Positions 16,677 to 25,590 of a stretch of DNA of 64,000 nt are shown here, in pieces (the stretch's first letter is position 1; the number at the start of each line of letters is the position of its first letter). Origin of the DNA: an uncultured Poribacteria bacterium. GTDB taxonomy: Bacteria; Poribacteria; WGA-4E; PCPOR2b. A model generated the notes under the pieces. The model was not told the DNA's origin and did no database searches. It saw only the letters and a program-made list of their open reading frames with translations. The translations under genes and the position numbers were made by a program. Where the stretch lies: assembly GCA_958296125.1 (NCBI GenBank), contig OY282444.1, positions 372,001-436,000 on the forward strand. The letters are read 5' to 3'.

Positions 16677-18089
16677 ATGTTAAGCAACGTAAGACGCAGG
16701 GGAATAGAGGTCTTGGTAGTGCTTTGCACCGTGATAACCGTAGGACTACAAGCAGTTATCCCGGGAGAGTTCGCACTCTATTCCATTGGTGCTTGCTTAC
16801 TATTAGGCGTGGCACTACTCTCCTTTGTTAACCCTGCCTTTATGCTTTACTTCATTATACTGACCTCAGCCATGTGCGGTTTAATCCGTAGTTTAGATTC
16901 CTTAAGTTTTGGAGAAACAAACCTCACGATTTCAGGGATCCGGTGGGCTTTTGTTGCGGGCATTGTTCTATTTATAACAGGGGTTAACTTCCGCAGGATA
17001 AACTTTCCGAATTATTTATTCCTCTTCGTAATTTTTGACCTTTGGGTCGCCGCACGATGGTTGAGTTCATCGCACGAAACAACTGGATTGAAGGATATTT
17101 TGTTTTATGGACTTCCGCCCTTTATCGGATTGTATACCCTTTATGTGTTTTCCATTCGTGGCGAGCAACTCGTTGGAAAAATTGAGAAACTAGTGTCATA
17201 TAGTGTTTTTATCCCGATAATTCTCTATATTATTCTCATTCCTACTGACTTAGTCGAGTTGACAAAAAACGGACCAAAGGGGTGGATAAGTGGACGTGCT
17301 CTCGCAACATACCTATTAACTGTTCTATCACTGAGTTTAGCACAATGGCGTTATGCAACAACCAAAGGCGATAAAAATCGAGGAATTTTTGTAAGTATAT
17401 TAGCACTAGGTACAATTGGATTTACACTGTCAAGAATGGCCATTGCGACAGCACTGCTCCTGTTTGGTATGGCTCGAATAAACCCCCTGAGAATATGGCG
17501 GAACTTGCCCTACGCGCTGTTGACAGTAGGCTTATGTATCGCGCTATTATTCGGAGTCCCTTCCTTGCGAAATCGGTTCTTCTATCAATCCCCGTCAAGT
17601 GCCTTTGAAGCCTTACGGCGATTGAGAACCTTGGAGGACTTTAATACTTCAGGGCGCATAATTATGTGGCCAGCCGTTTTCAACCAAGCACTTAAAAATC
17701 CGATTGTTGGATGGGGGCCTGGGAACGCGAGGCTGCTGGTCGGTCAGGTTCTTAGCGCACACGCAAACAGGCAGTCGCGGGAGTATCCGCCCCACAACGA
17801 ATACCTCCAAGTTTTCAATGATTTAGGCATTATTGGTCTGGTGCTTTTACTATCGGCTTGGCTGTTGACGCTTGTGAGATATTGGAAAGGTTGGCAGTTA
17901 GCTCACTATTCAGGAGATCTCACACAAGCTAAATGGCACTTAACGGTTACGTTGTGCATTGCAGCGGTGCTCATCAATGCCGCAGTAGATAACACCTTAC
18001 ACTATACATCCATTTTAGGCCCAATTTTCATTATTGTGGGCTGCACAGAGTATCTGAAGCAACATGAGGCACTTGCTGCCACGGATTAA
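16677..18089 (+). CDS. O-antigen polymerase/ligase family membrane protein (Wzy/WaaL-like)
   Basis: 470 residues, about eleven or twelve membrane segments. The family-defining periplasmic loop is near residues 335-380: NPIVGWGPGNARLLVG followed by YPPHNEYLQVFNDLGIIGL, with the conserved His of PHNEYLQ. In a Wzx/Wzy system such a protein polymerises repeat units; in other loci it ligates polymer to a carrier. Context (flippase upstream, initiating transferase downstream) favours polymerase. The start at ATG 16677 has a weak AAAGG site. Confidence 0.85.
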   Translation: MLSNVRRRGIEVLVVLCTVITVGLQAVIPGEFALYSIGACLLLGVALLSFVNPAFMLYFIILTSAMCGLIRSLDSLSFGETNLTISGIRWAFVAGIVLFITGVNFRRINFPNYLFLFVIFDLWVAARWLSSSHETTGLKDILFYGLPPFIGLYTLYVFSIRGEQLVGKIEKLVSYSVFIPIILYIILIPTDLVELTKNGPKGWISGRALATYLLTVLSLSLAQWRYATTKGDKNRGIFVSILALGTIGFTLSRMAIATALLLFGMARINPLRIWRNLPYALLTVGLCIALLFGVPSLRNRFFYQSPSSAFEALRRLRTLEDFNTSGRIIMWPAVFNQALKNPIVGWGPGNARLLVGQVLSAHANRQSREYPPHNEYLQVFNDLGIIGLVLLLSAWLLTLVRYWKGWQLAHYSGDLTQAKWHLTVTLCIAAVLINAAVDNTLHYTSILGPIFIIVGCTEYLKQHEALAATD

Positions 18090-18126
18090 TCACTGATGTT
18101 ATAAATCCGCGAGGGCTTTTAGACGA

Positions 18127-19290
18127 ATGAAAAATGTGATAAGTATATTAGTTGTAGGCCAAACGCCGCCCCCTTTCGGTGGACAAGCGATATTAATTAA
18201 AGATTTGTTAGACGGCCAATATAATGATATAAGGCTCTTGCATGTGCGTATGGATTTCTCGGCAGAGATGGATGAGGTTGGGAAATTCAAGTTTACAAAG
18301 CTGTTCAAACTCGTTTCGATCGTTAGTCAGATAATCTATATGCGGTTTCGATATAATGTCCGTATTCTTTACTATCCACCGTCAGGACCCAATATTATTC
18401 CGATGCTTCGCGATTTTGTTATTTTGATCTTGACAAGATGGTTGTTTGACAAGACGAGTTTCCATTTCTATGCAAGCGGTATTTCCGAACTTTATGATAC
18501 GTTAGGGAAAATATCTCGTGTCTTTTTCAGGCTCGCATATTTTAAGCCAGATGTTGCAATCAGACCTTCAGAATTTACAGTCCGCGATGGACAAATGCTT
18601 AGAGCAAAAAAGGAGTATATTGTTCCGTTCGGGCTTGCGGATCATTATCAGAAGTTTCATAGAGACAGCATATTGCAAACTGCTATCCCCAAGATTTTAT
18701 TCGTCGGAGTGCTCAAAGAGTCAAAAGGCGCTTTGGTGCTTATCGAAGCTTGCAGCGTTCTCGCAAAAAAAGGAATCGATTTTACTGTAGAATTGATGGG
18801 AAAATTTGAATCCCCTTCGTTTGAAAACTATGTCAAACAAAGAGTCGTTGAGTTGTCCTTAGATACCCATGTAAATTTTCTAGGCGTTCTTACAGGCGAC
18901 AAGAAATTTCAGGTGTTCTCCAAAACTGACATTTTCTGCTTTCCCACTTTTTTTGAGTCAGAAGCATTACCAGTAGTTCTTCTCGAAGCAATGCAATTCG
19001 CACTGCCCGTGGTTACGACACGCTGGAGAGGAATCCCATCAATCGTTGAAGACGAGGTTTCAGGCTATTTAGTTCCTATTCAAGATGTTGATGCGGTTGC
19101 AGAGAAACTTGAACAACTCATTAAAAATTCTTCGCTTGCTTGCCAAATGGGTAAGAGAGGCAGAGAAAAATTTCTGGAAGATTATACGATTGATAAATAT
19201 CGCAAGAGGTTAGTGGATATATTTCTGTTCGCTGGTGAAAAAAACGGTAATGCGACATATAAGAGCCCAAATGTTAGCATTACACTATGA
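18127..19290 (+). CDS. Glycosyltransferase family 4 (GT-B fold)
   Basis: 387 residues. The N-terminal domain begins with the glycine-rich loop VVGQTPPPFGGQAIL. The C-terminal domain has KILFVGVLKESKGALVLIEA and the donor-site E-x7-E motif in ESEALPVVLLEAM, plus GYLVPIQDVDAVAEKL. GT4 enzymes add sugars from nucleotide donors with retention of configuration. It presumably adds one residue of the repeat unit. Codon use is more AT-rich than in the flanking catabolic regions, as often seen in exchanged polysaccharide genes. Confidence 0.88.
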   Translation: MKNVISILVVGQTPPPFGGQAILIKDLLDGQYNDIRLLHVRMDFSAEMDEVGKFKFTKLFKLVSIVSQIIYMRFRYNVRILYYPPSGPNIIPMLRDFVILILTRWLFDKTSFHFYASGISELYDTLGKISRVFFRLAYFKPDVAIRPSEFTVRDGQMLRAKKEYIVPFGLADHYQKFHRDSILQTAIPKILFVGVLKESKGALVLIEACSVLAKKGIDFTVELMGKFESPSFENYVKQRVVELSLDTHVNFLGVLTGDKKFQVFSKTDIFCFPTFFESEALPVVLLEAMQFALPVVTTRWRGIPSIVEDEVSGYLVPIQDVDAVAEKLEQLIKNSSLACQMGKRGREKFLEDYTIDKYRKRLVDIFLFAGEKNGNATYKSPNVSITL

Positions 19291-19345
19291 CGCAAGCTAA
19301 TCTCAACAACCGTTTTCGCTGAATTTGGTTAAATGGAATTCGTCT

Positions 19346-20311
19346 ATGGTTAGAATATTCATCAAAACATTAAACAACAATCATAACCAAGCTATTTCTG
19401 AAGCATTTCTATGGACAGGAGTTGCAACCCGTCTTACATCGACATGCGCTGTCACTATAAAGCCTAATTTAACTTTTCCGACTTTTCAAAAGGGTGTGAT
19501 GACGACCCCAGAAGCATTGGAGGCGCTCATTGTATACCTCAAAAACTATACAGACAGAATAACGATTTGTGAATCAGACTCCGGGGGTTACAATCGGTTT
19601 TCAATGGACAAAGTGTTCCGGGCGACTGGCATTTATGATATGGTTCGTCGCTATGGCGTTCGGGTCGTCAATCTGTCACACGAGCCGTCACGGACGATTG
19701 AAGTCGCATGCGGGCTAAGAAGTATATCTGTACCTTTGCCCACGCTTCTGTTAGATGAGACGGATTTATTTATCACAATGCCGGTCCCGAAGGTCCATTC
19801 CAATACAATAGTTAGCGTTTCTATAAAAAACCAGTGGGGGGTTATTCAAGATCCAGCGTTAAGACTCAAGCTACATCCATATTTTAAGGAGGTTATCCAT
19901 CAAGTTAACAAAGCATTTCCTAACGCCATCGCATTGGTTGACGGAAAATACGGTTTGACACGCAGTGGCCCGCTGAGAGGAGACGTGGTTAATTTGAATT
20001 GGATTTTGCTAGCTAATAGTATCTTCTATGCGGACTACGTGGTCACTGAACTGATGGGCTATGATTATCGTAAGATCCCATACTTGAAATCTATTTTTGC
20101 TAAAGAAGGCATCAGTTCATTACAGGGTATCGCGTTCAACGAAGATTACAGAAAATACAAAAAAGAAAGATTCTATCTTAAAAGAAAATGGACAGATTAT
20201 CCTGGTGTATTGACTTTTAATTCTCGTTTACTCGCATACATAGGCTACGATTCCTTCTTAGCAAAGCCTTTGCATTGGCTTCTGTATAAGTTCAGAGAAC
20301 CGTTCTATTAG
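19346..20311 (+). CDS. DUF362 domain protein
   Basis: About 321 residues from ATG 19346; an upstream TTG at 19325 has no ribosome site. Family marks: VTIKPNLTFPTFQKGVMTTP, the ICESDSGGYNRFSMDKVFR segment, and VSVSIKNQWGVIQDP. DUF362 proteins are of poorly defined role, sometimes fused to ferredoxins, and turn up in polysaccharide and cofactor loci. No iron-sulfur cysteine motif is seen here. It sits between a glycosyltransferase and a methyltransferase, so a role in the surface polymer is inferred from position only. Confidence 0.8.
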   Translation: MVRIFIKTLNNNHNQAISEAFLWTGVATRLTSTCAVTIKPNLTFPTFQKGVMTTPEALEALIVYLKNYTDRITICESDSGGYNRFSMDKVFRATGIYDMVRRYGVRVVNLSHEPSRTIEVACGLRSISVPLPTLLLDETDLFITMPVPKVHSNTIVSVSIKNQWGVIQDPALRLKLHPYFKEVIHQVNKAFPNAIALVDGKYGLTRSGPLRGDVVNLNWILLANSIFYADYVVTELMGYDYRKIPYLKSIFAKEGISSLQGIAFNEDYRKYKKERFYLKRKWTDYPGVLTFNSRLLAYIGYDSFLAKPLHWLLYKFREPFY

Positions 20312-20357
20312 CAGATTGAGAAGAGTTTATCAAAAAGACTGAAAGGGAAAGGGGGCA

Positions 20358-21158
20358 ATGATGACGGGAAACTCGTTGAAACTCCGGTTACTTTTGAAGC
20401 TTATCCTTACGAATAGGACGGAGTTTTATGACAGGGTTAGCACGTTGATCGAAGTGTATCTTGATCGACTTCGGGCAAAACCATCGATGTCTTCAGGTGC
20501 TCGTCTGACAACCGTTGTTGATTCACTTGGAGGGGTCCTTGGCAGGGATTTGGCACCCTTTTTGGCTGAACAAGCGGCCATGGAGGTAGAGAAGAGAATA
20601 TGGAAAAATCTGAGTGAGCTAAGTAATGAAGCCCCCTTTGAGTTATACCATAACGCTGACCGGTCTCTCGCTCAGTTTTGTTACCTTGCATGTCGAACAC
20701 TTTCCCCCAAAGTTGTGCTCGAAACCGGCGTGGCATACGGGCTTACAAGCACTGTCATCCTGCAAGCACTTTCTGTGAATGGGCAAGGTTGCCTTCACAG
20801 TGTAGACCTTCCACCCCTTGGTAGAAATGCAGATAACTATGTGGGCTTGCTCATTCCACAAACGTTGCGAAGTCAGTGGCATCTTTACCGGGGTGCAAGC
20901 AAGCGTGTGTTGCCTACGTTATTACCACAGCTAGGGACGGTTGATGTTTTTATCCACGATGCCCTTCACACATATTGGAGTATGAAAGGGGAGTTTACAC
21001 AGGTTTGGCAATACCTTCGCCCCGGGGGCATCCTAATAGCTGATGATATTGAGCAGAATCGCGCGTTTGAGGAGTTTGTCCAAAAGGCAAAGCCCTCTTT
21101 TTATGCAATGATCCAAGAAGAAGATAAAAATGCTTCCTTTGGAATTATGATAAAATAA
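20358..21158 (+). CDS. SAM-dependent methyltransferase (Methyltransf_24 type)
   Basis: 266 residues. The SAM-binding core is seen as KVVLETGVAYGLTSTVILQA, the acidic ribose-binding strand HSVDLPP, and VDVFIHDALHTYWSMKGEF followed by YLRPGGILIADDIEQ. The FIHDAxH motif is characteristic of class I sugar/small-molecule methyltransferases in polysaccharide clusters. The N-terminal ~80 residues are helical and specific to this protein. Likely O-methylates a sugar; substrate unknown. A G-rich site precedes the ATG pair at 20358. Confidence 0.82.
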   Translation: MMTGNSLKLRLLLKLILTNRTEFYDRVSTLIEVYLDRLRAKPSMSSGARLTTVVDSLGGVLGRDLAPFLAEQAAMEVEKRIWKNLSELSNEAPFELYHNADRSLAQFCYLACRTLSPKVVLETGVAYGLTSTVILQALSVNGQGCLHSVDLPPLGRNADNYVGLLIPQTLRSQWHLYRGASKRVLPTLLPQLGTVDVFIHDALHTYWSMKGEFTQVWQYLRPGGILIADDIEQNRAFEEFVQKAKPSFYAMIQEEDKNASFGIMIK

Positions 21159-21241
21159 ACATTTCTTGCCTTGCATATAAGATAGCCCATGAACCGAACT
21201 TTGAATTTAGAAAAGGCTGTGCAGGCCTCAAAAATTATAAA

Positions 21242-22069
21242 ATGAAATTAAAGCAATCCTTCACTCGCACATGGTGGACCCTACAACGTTTCGGATTGTC
21301 CCCGGGGAAAGTATGGTATAGAGCTTTCAACGAAACTGCTCCCAAAATCCTATGTATTAGCATTCCCAAGTCCGGAACTCATTTGCTGGAGAGGGCGTTA
21401 TGCTTGCATCCGAGGCTCTACCGTAAACTATTGCCCACAGTCAACGATAGCAATATCCACAAATGGGATAATTTTACAGCACTGCTTGACACATTGCACC
21501 CTGGACAAGTAATTGTGGCCCATTCACGGTTTACTCCAGAAAGGCTTCAGGCGATTAAAGCTAGAAATATTCAGTGTTTGTTTCTAATCCGCGACCCACG
21601 AGATATAGTTGTTTCCCAAACATTTTATATATTGAGAAATTGTAAACACCCGCACTATCAGGCATTCCTGCCACAAACTAATTTTAAAGATCGGGTCAAG
21701 ATTGCCATAGCGGGCCATCCACCTAGCGGATTGACATCAATAGGTCAAGGATTAGCACTCTACGCGGGTTGGCTGGACAGCGGATATCCCGTTGTGCGCT
21801 TTGAAGAACTAATAGGACCTCAAGGCGGTGGTGACCAAACAAAACAGCTGTCTGCTTTGCGTGCTATTTATAATTCTATCATAGATATAGATGACGATTG
21901 GATTCTTTCGTTAAGCAAACAGTTGTTTTCAAGTGCTAGCCCTACCTTCCGTAAAGGGGCTATTGGTCAGTGGAAACAATATTTCGATGTGGAAATGAAA
22001 AACCTATTCAAAAAAGATGCTGGCAAAGGCTTGATTCAGTACGGTTACGAGGAAAATGACCAATGGTAG
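21242..22069 (+). CDS. Second sulfotransferase-family protein
   Basis: 275 residues. PAPS-binding loop CISIPKSGTHLLERAL near residue 38, 3'-phosphate segment CLFLIRDPRDIVVSQTFYI, and C-terminal RKGAIGQWKQYFD, matching RKGxxGxWK well. Compared with the sulfotransferase at 14080 the loops differ, so the two probably act on different positions or sugars. The locus therefore encodes at least two sulfation steps. No clear Shine-Dalgarno precedes the ATG; the 83-bp gap upstream is AT-rich. Confidence 0.87.
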   Translation: MKLKQSFTRTWWTLQRFGLSPGKVWYRAFNETAPKILCISIPKSGTHLLERALCLHPRLYRKLLPTVNDSNIHKWDNFTALLDTLHPGQVIVAHSRFTPERLQAIKARNIQCLFLIRDPRDIVVSQTFYILRNCKHPHYQAFLPQTNFKDRVKIAIAGHPPSGLTSIGQGLALYAGWLDSGYPVVRFEELIGPQGGGDQTKQLSALRAIYNSIIDIDDDWILSLSKQLFSSASPTFRKGAIGQWKQYFDVEMKNLFKKDAGKGLIQYGYEENDQW

Positions 22070-22192
22070 ACAATATGTGCAAAAAAGTCAATGTGAAGTA
22101 TGAAGAGTAAGTTTACACAAGTTTGACCTACCTCTCCCGACGGAGTTGATGGTACAACCGAGTTTAGCAAATCTACTGACGAAAGGAAAAAG

Positions 22193-23167
22193 ATGCAGGG
22201 ACGAAAAAAGGTTCTTGTAACAGGTGCTGGGGGCTTTATCGGTCATCATTTGGTAACCGACCTGAAAGATAAAGGTTATTGGGTTCGGGGAGTTGACATC
22301 AAACACCCCGAATTTACCGAAATTGATGCGGATGAATTTGAGATTCTGGATTTGCGTCGCTGGGACAATTGTCTTCAGGCGACTCGTGGGGTTGATGAAG
22401 TCTATGCTTTGGGCGCAGACATGGGAGGCATGGGCTTTATTTCGGTCTATCACGCGCAAATTCTCTATAACAATGCACTTATCAATATGCACACCCTCGA
22501 AGCGGCTCGCGTCAATAACGTGAAACGCTACCTTTATACATCTTCCGCTTGTATCTATCCAGAATATAAACAACTAGATGCCGAGGTAACACCGCTGAAG
22601 GAAGCAGATGCTTACCCCGCCCAACCGCAGGATGCGTATGGTTGGGAAAAGTTGATTACCGAACAGCTTTGCACGCACTACCGAAACGATTACGGCATGG
22701 AGACGCGAATTGTACGTTTTCATAACATCTTTGGGCCATACGGGACTTATGAGGGCGGACGGGAAAAAGCACCTGCCGCACTGTGTCGGAAAGTCGCTAT
22801 GGCAAAGTTGGCTGGAAATCCCGAAATTGAAATCTGGGGAGATGGTGAGCAGACACGCTCGTTCTGTTATATTGATGATTGCGTGGCGGGCCTTTACCGC
22901 CTTATGCAATCTGATTATGCCGAACCGCTCAACCTGGGGCAGGATCGAATGGTGACAATCAATGAACTGGCAGATATAATTGCTGCGGCTGCTGGCATTG
23001 ATATTGTCAAGAAGCATGTCGAGGGGCCCCAGGGAGTGCGAGGGCGTAACTCCGATAATACACGGATCCGTGAGGTATTGGGCTGGGAACCGGAGATATC
23101 GCTGGAGGAAGGGCTTACACGCACATACGCTTGGATTGAGGAGCAGATCCGGAGCAAACCGCTATAA
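22193..23167 (+). CDS. GDP-mannose 3,5-epimerase-like NAD-dependent epimerase
   Basis: 324 residues. Extended SDR fold: NAD motif VTGAGGFIGHHLV, catalytic Y-x3-K in DAYGWEKLITEQL, and TSSACIYPEYKQ. Segments ADMGGMGFISVYHAQILYNN and RFHNIFGPYGTYEGGREKAP are close to plant-type GDP-D-mannose 3',5'-epimerase, which makes GDP-L-galactose (and GDP-L-gulose). Known family residues such as the catalytic Cys in SSAC are kept. It would supply an activated L-sugar for the polymer. Ribosome site AGGA lies six bases before the ATG. Other sugar epimerases are possible but the GMGF and GREKAP motifs argue for this one. Confidence 0.85.
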   Translation: MQGRKKVLVTGAGGFIGHHLVTDLKDKGYWVRGVDIKHPEFTEIDADEFEILDLRRWDNCLQATRGVDEVYALGADMGGMGFISVYHAQILYNNALINMHTLEAARVNNVKRYLYTSSACIYPEYKQLDAEVTPLKEADAYPAQPQDAYGWEKLITEQLCTHYRNDYGMETRIVRFHNIFGPYGTYEGGREKAPAALCRKVAMAKLAGNPEIEIWGDGEQTRSFCYIDDCVAGLYRLMQSDYAEPLNLGQDRMVTINELADIIAAAAGIDIVKKHVEGPQGVRGRNSDNTRIREVLGWEPEISLEEGLTRTYAWIEEQIRSKPL

Positions 23168-23255
23168 CAGGGAGGCTCATGTTAAAAAATCGTTCTTGCT
23201 CTGTAATCTCTTTTTACACGAACCAACAAGGAAATCTGTCAATAGGATTGTGACT

Positions 23256-24020
23256 ATGGAAAGAGTTAATGTTTTAGGAGTTGGCATCAGCCCAATCAAT
23301 ATGCCAGCGGTCTTAAGTGCGATAGAAAACTGGATAGCGACTGGAGAACAACATTACGTATGCGTCTCCGGCGTACATGGCGTGATCGAAAGTCAGCGAG
23401 ATGAACAACTGCGGCGCATCCATAACGCCTCCGGATTGACAACCCCTGATGGGATGCCGCTAGTTTGGCTAGGGCGTTTAACTGGGCATAACTCAATGGA
23501 GCGCGTTTACGGTCCAGATTTGATGCTTGCGATGTCTGAACTATCCGCCCGTAAAGGCTATCGGAATTACTACTATGGGGGTGCCGAAGGGGTGCCAGAA
23601 CAATTAGCTCATAATCTACAAAATCGGTTTCCGGGATTACAAGTGGCTGGCACGTTTTCACCTCCCTTTCGTCCATTGACAGCGGATGAAGATACGCAAG
23701 TAGTTGAAATGATTAATAAATCACAGGCGGATATAGTCTGGATCGGTTTAAGTACCCCGAAACAGGAGAGATGGGCAGCAGCGCATGTAGGTCGTTTGGA
23801 TGGATCAGCACTTATCGGTGTCGGTGCCGCTTTTGATTTTCATTCTGGCAGGGTTAAACAAGCACCGCGTTGGATTCAGCGTTCTGGATTTGAATGGTTT
23901 TATCGGATGTTACAAGACCCAAAGCGGCTGACAAAAAGATACCTTATCAATAACCCCCTCTTCCTTGGACTTATCCTCGCGCAACTGCTTGGAATAAAGA
24001 AATTTACTATTAATTCTTGA
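23256..24020 (+). CDS. WecG/TagA/CpsF-family glycosyltransferase (GT26)
   Basis: About 254 residues from ATG 23256, with AGG nine bases upstream; the frame is open further 5' but overlaps the epimerase gene. Motifs: VNVLGVGISPINMPAVLSA, the acceptor-site TPDGMPLVWLGR, MERVYGPDLM, YYYGGAEGVPEQLA and WIGLSTPKQERWAA. GT26 enzymes transfer N-acetylmannosaminuronate, N-acetylmannosamine or glucose to the lipid-linked first sugar, so this is the likely second-sugar transferase. It acts at the cytoplasmic face of the inner membrane. Confidence 0.9.
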   Translation: MERVNVLGVGISPINMPAVLSAIENWIATGEQHYVCVSGVHGVIESQRDEQLRRIHNASGLTTPDGMPLVWLGRLTGHNSMERVYGPDLMLAMSELSARKGYRNYYYGGAEGVPEQLAHNLQNRFPGLQVAGTFSPPFRPLTADEDTQVVEMINKSQADIVWIGLSTPKQERWAAAHVGRLDGSALIGVGAAFDFHSGRVKQAPRWIQRSGFEWFYRMLQDPKRLTKRYLINNPLFLGLILAQLLGIKKFTINS

Positions 24021-24065
24021 TGCCGGATTCGATGAACCTTGACCTACGGTTGAACGGAGGACGCA

Positions 24066-24863
24066 ATGTCCATTAAAGGCAGAATAAGAGATTTAATTAA
24101 GCTGCTGAATTTTGAATATTTGAAAGGGATACTGAAAGGTTGGTTAGCTGGAAGAGAAAAACTGATTTCATTTTCGGTTTTAGGAAGAAAGATGAAAATG
24201 CGTTATCCACTATTTAAGGCACAGTATCGTTCAATCTTTTTGTATGAAGAATATATCCTCCCTTTAAATATCTCCGCCCCTCGCATTTTGGACCTTGGCG
24301 CGAATGTTGGCATGAGTTGTTTATATTTTAAGATACTCTTTCCAGACTCTTACATTGATGCCTTTGAGGCAGACCCTGAAATTGGCACTTTATTGGCAGA
24401 AAACCTCGCAACAAATGGCATCAAGGGAGTTGAACTACACTATACAGCCGCATGGATTCGTGACGAAGATATAAAATTTGTACCTAATGGATTAGACGGG
24501 GGAGCTATAAATGTTGATTCTTTTGCAGGAAAAAATGAAATCACTATGCGAGCGATTGATTTAAAGAAGTGGTTGGACGGTAAGAAGTTTGATATTATTA
24601 AAATTGACATAGAAGGGGCAGAAAACGAATTGATTCCGCATATATTCGATAGCATTCAAACAGCCAATCACGTCGTTTTGGAATACCATTCTATAAAACA
24701 AAGTTCACAAAGATTGGGTGATATCTTAAGACTGTTTGAAAACGGCGGATTCAGATGCTATCTCAAAGCAGCGGACAGTTTGAGAAACCCCTTTATCAAT
24801 GAATTGGCGGGGCACTTTGACAATAGAATTGTTATTTATTGCAGCAAGGTAGCAACATTCTGA
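24066..24863 (+). CDS. FkbM-family SAM-dependent methyltransferase
   Basis: 265 residues. SAM site ILDLGANVGMSCLYF, acidic residue in AFEADPEIGTLLAENL, and the FkbM-type strand FDIIKIDIEGAENELI. This family O-methylates hydroxyls of sugars and polyketides. The N-terminal ~70 residues are basic. A GGAGG ribosome site precedes the ATG. It is the second methyltransferase of the locus, so the polymer may be methylated as well as sulfated. Confidence 0.87.
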   Translation: MSIKGRIRDLIKLLNFEYLKGILKGWLAGREKLISFSVLGRKMKMRYPLFKAQYRSIFLYEEYILPLNISAPRILDLGANVGMSCLYFKILFPDSYIDAFEADPEIGTLLAENLATNGIKGVELHYTAAWIRDEDIKFVPNGLDGGAINVDSFAGKNEITMRAIDLKKWLDGKKFDIIKIDIEGAENELIPHIFDSIQTANHVVLEYHSIKQSSQRLGDILRLFENGGFRCYLKAADSLRNPFINELAGHFDNRIVIYCSKVATF

Positions 24864-24898
24864 ATCTTGCCATTTTATCCTGATTCTGAAACGATTTT

Positions 24899-25492
24899 AT
24901 GGAACAATCATTATCATCTTCATCTTTCTATACAAGAAAAGGGAAATACCTCTTTGACTATATTCTTGCGTCAATACTCATTTTCCTGTTTCTGCCGCTT
25001 ATCGGATTGATTGCGATTTTAATAAAAATTAACTCGCGGGGACCAGTCATCTTCCACCAGAAAAGGGTTGGATTACACAATCAACTCTTTATCATGTATA
25101 AGTTTCGCACCATGTCTATAGATTCCCCTGTATATTCCGAGAAGCCCAGTTCCCCGGATGATCCACGCATTACGCCATTAGGCAGGTGGCTTCGCCGAAC
25201 AAGCCTCGATGAATTGCCTCAATTATTTAATGTCTTCAAGCGGGAAATGAGTTTAGTTGGGCCAAGGCCAGAGATGCCCTTCCTCGCTGAACGGTATGAA
25301 GAGTGGGAAAAGATGCGACACACCATCAGACCCGGGATGACAGGACTTTGGCAACTCAGCCCGGATCGGTGTAAGGCGATTCGAGATGGCATTTGCTGGG
25401 ACCTTGAATACATTCAAAATCTCTCGTTTTGGAATGATCTCAAGATATTGGTTAGAACGTTCAAAGTCTTCTGGGATAAACGGACCTATTAA
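24899..25492 (+). CDS. Initiating sugar-phosphate transferase (PglC/WcaJ C-terminal type)
   Basis: 197 residues, the short monotopic form without the N-terminal membrane bundle of WbaP/WcaJ. One hydrophobic hairpin (FDYILASILIFLFLPLIGLIAILIKI) is followed by KRVGLHNQLFIMYKFRTM, the RITPLGRWLRRTSLDELPQL segment with the catalytic D-E pair, SLVGPRPEMPF and RPGMTGLWQL. It puts the first sugar-1-phosphate on undecaprenyl phosphate and so starts repeat-unit synthesis. Start ATG 24899; weak ribosome site. Confidence 0.92.
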   Translation: MEQSLSSSSFYTRKGKYLFDYILASILIFLFLPLIGLIAILIKINSRGPVIFHQKRVGLHNQLFIMYKFRTMSIDSPVYSEKPSSPDDPRITPLGRWLRRTSLDELPQLFNVFKREMSLVGPRPEMPFLAERYEEWEKMRHTIRPGMTGLWQLSPDRCKAIRDGICWDLEYIQNLSFWNDLKILVRTFKVFWDKRTY

Positions 25493-25590
25493 TCGTAACT
25501 ATACAGTGAAATAACGATTTTCGTAGGTAGAACCGAGGTAACGTTTAACATGCGACGGCAACAACATCAAAGCGTAGAAAGCAGAAAAAC

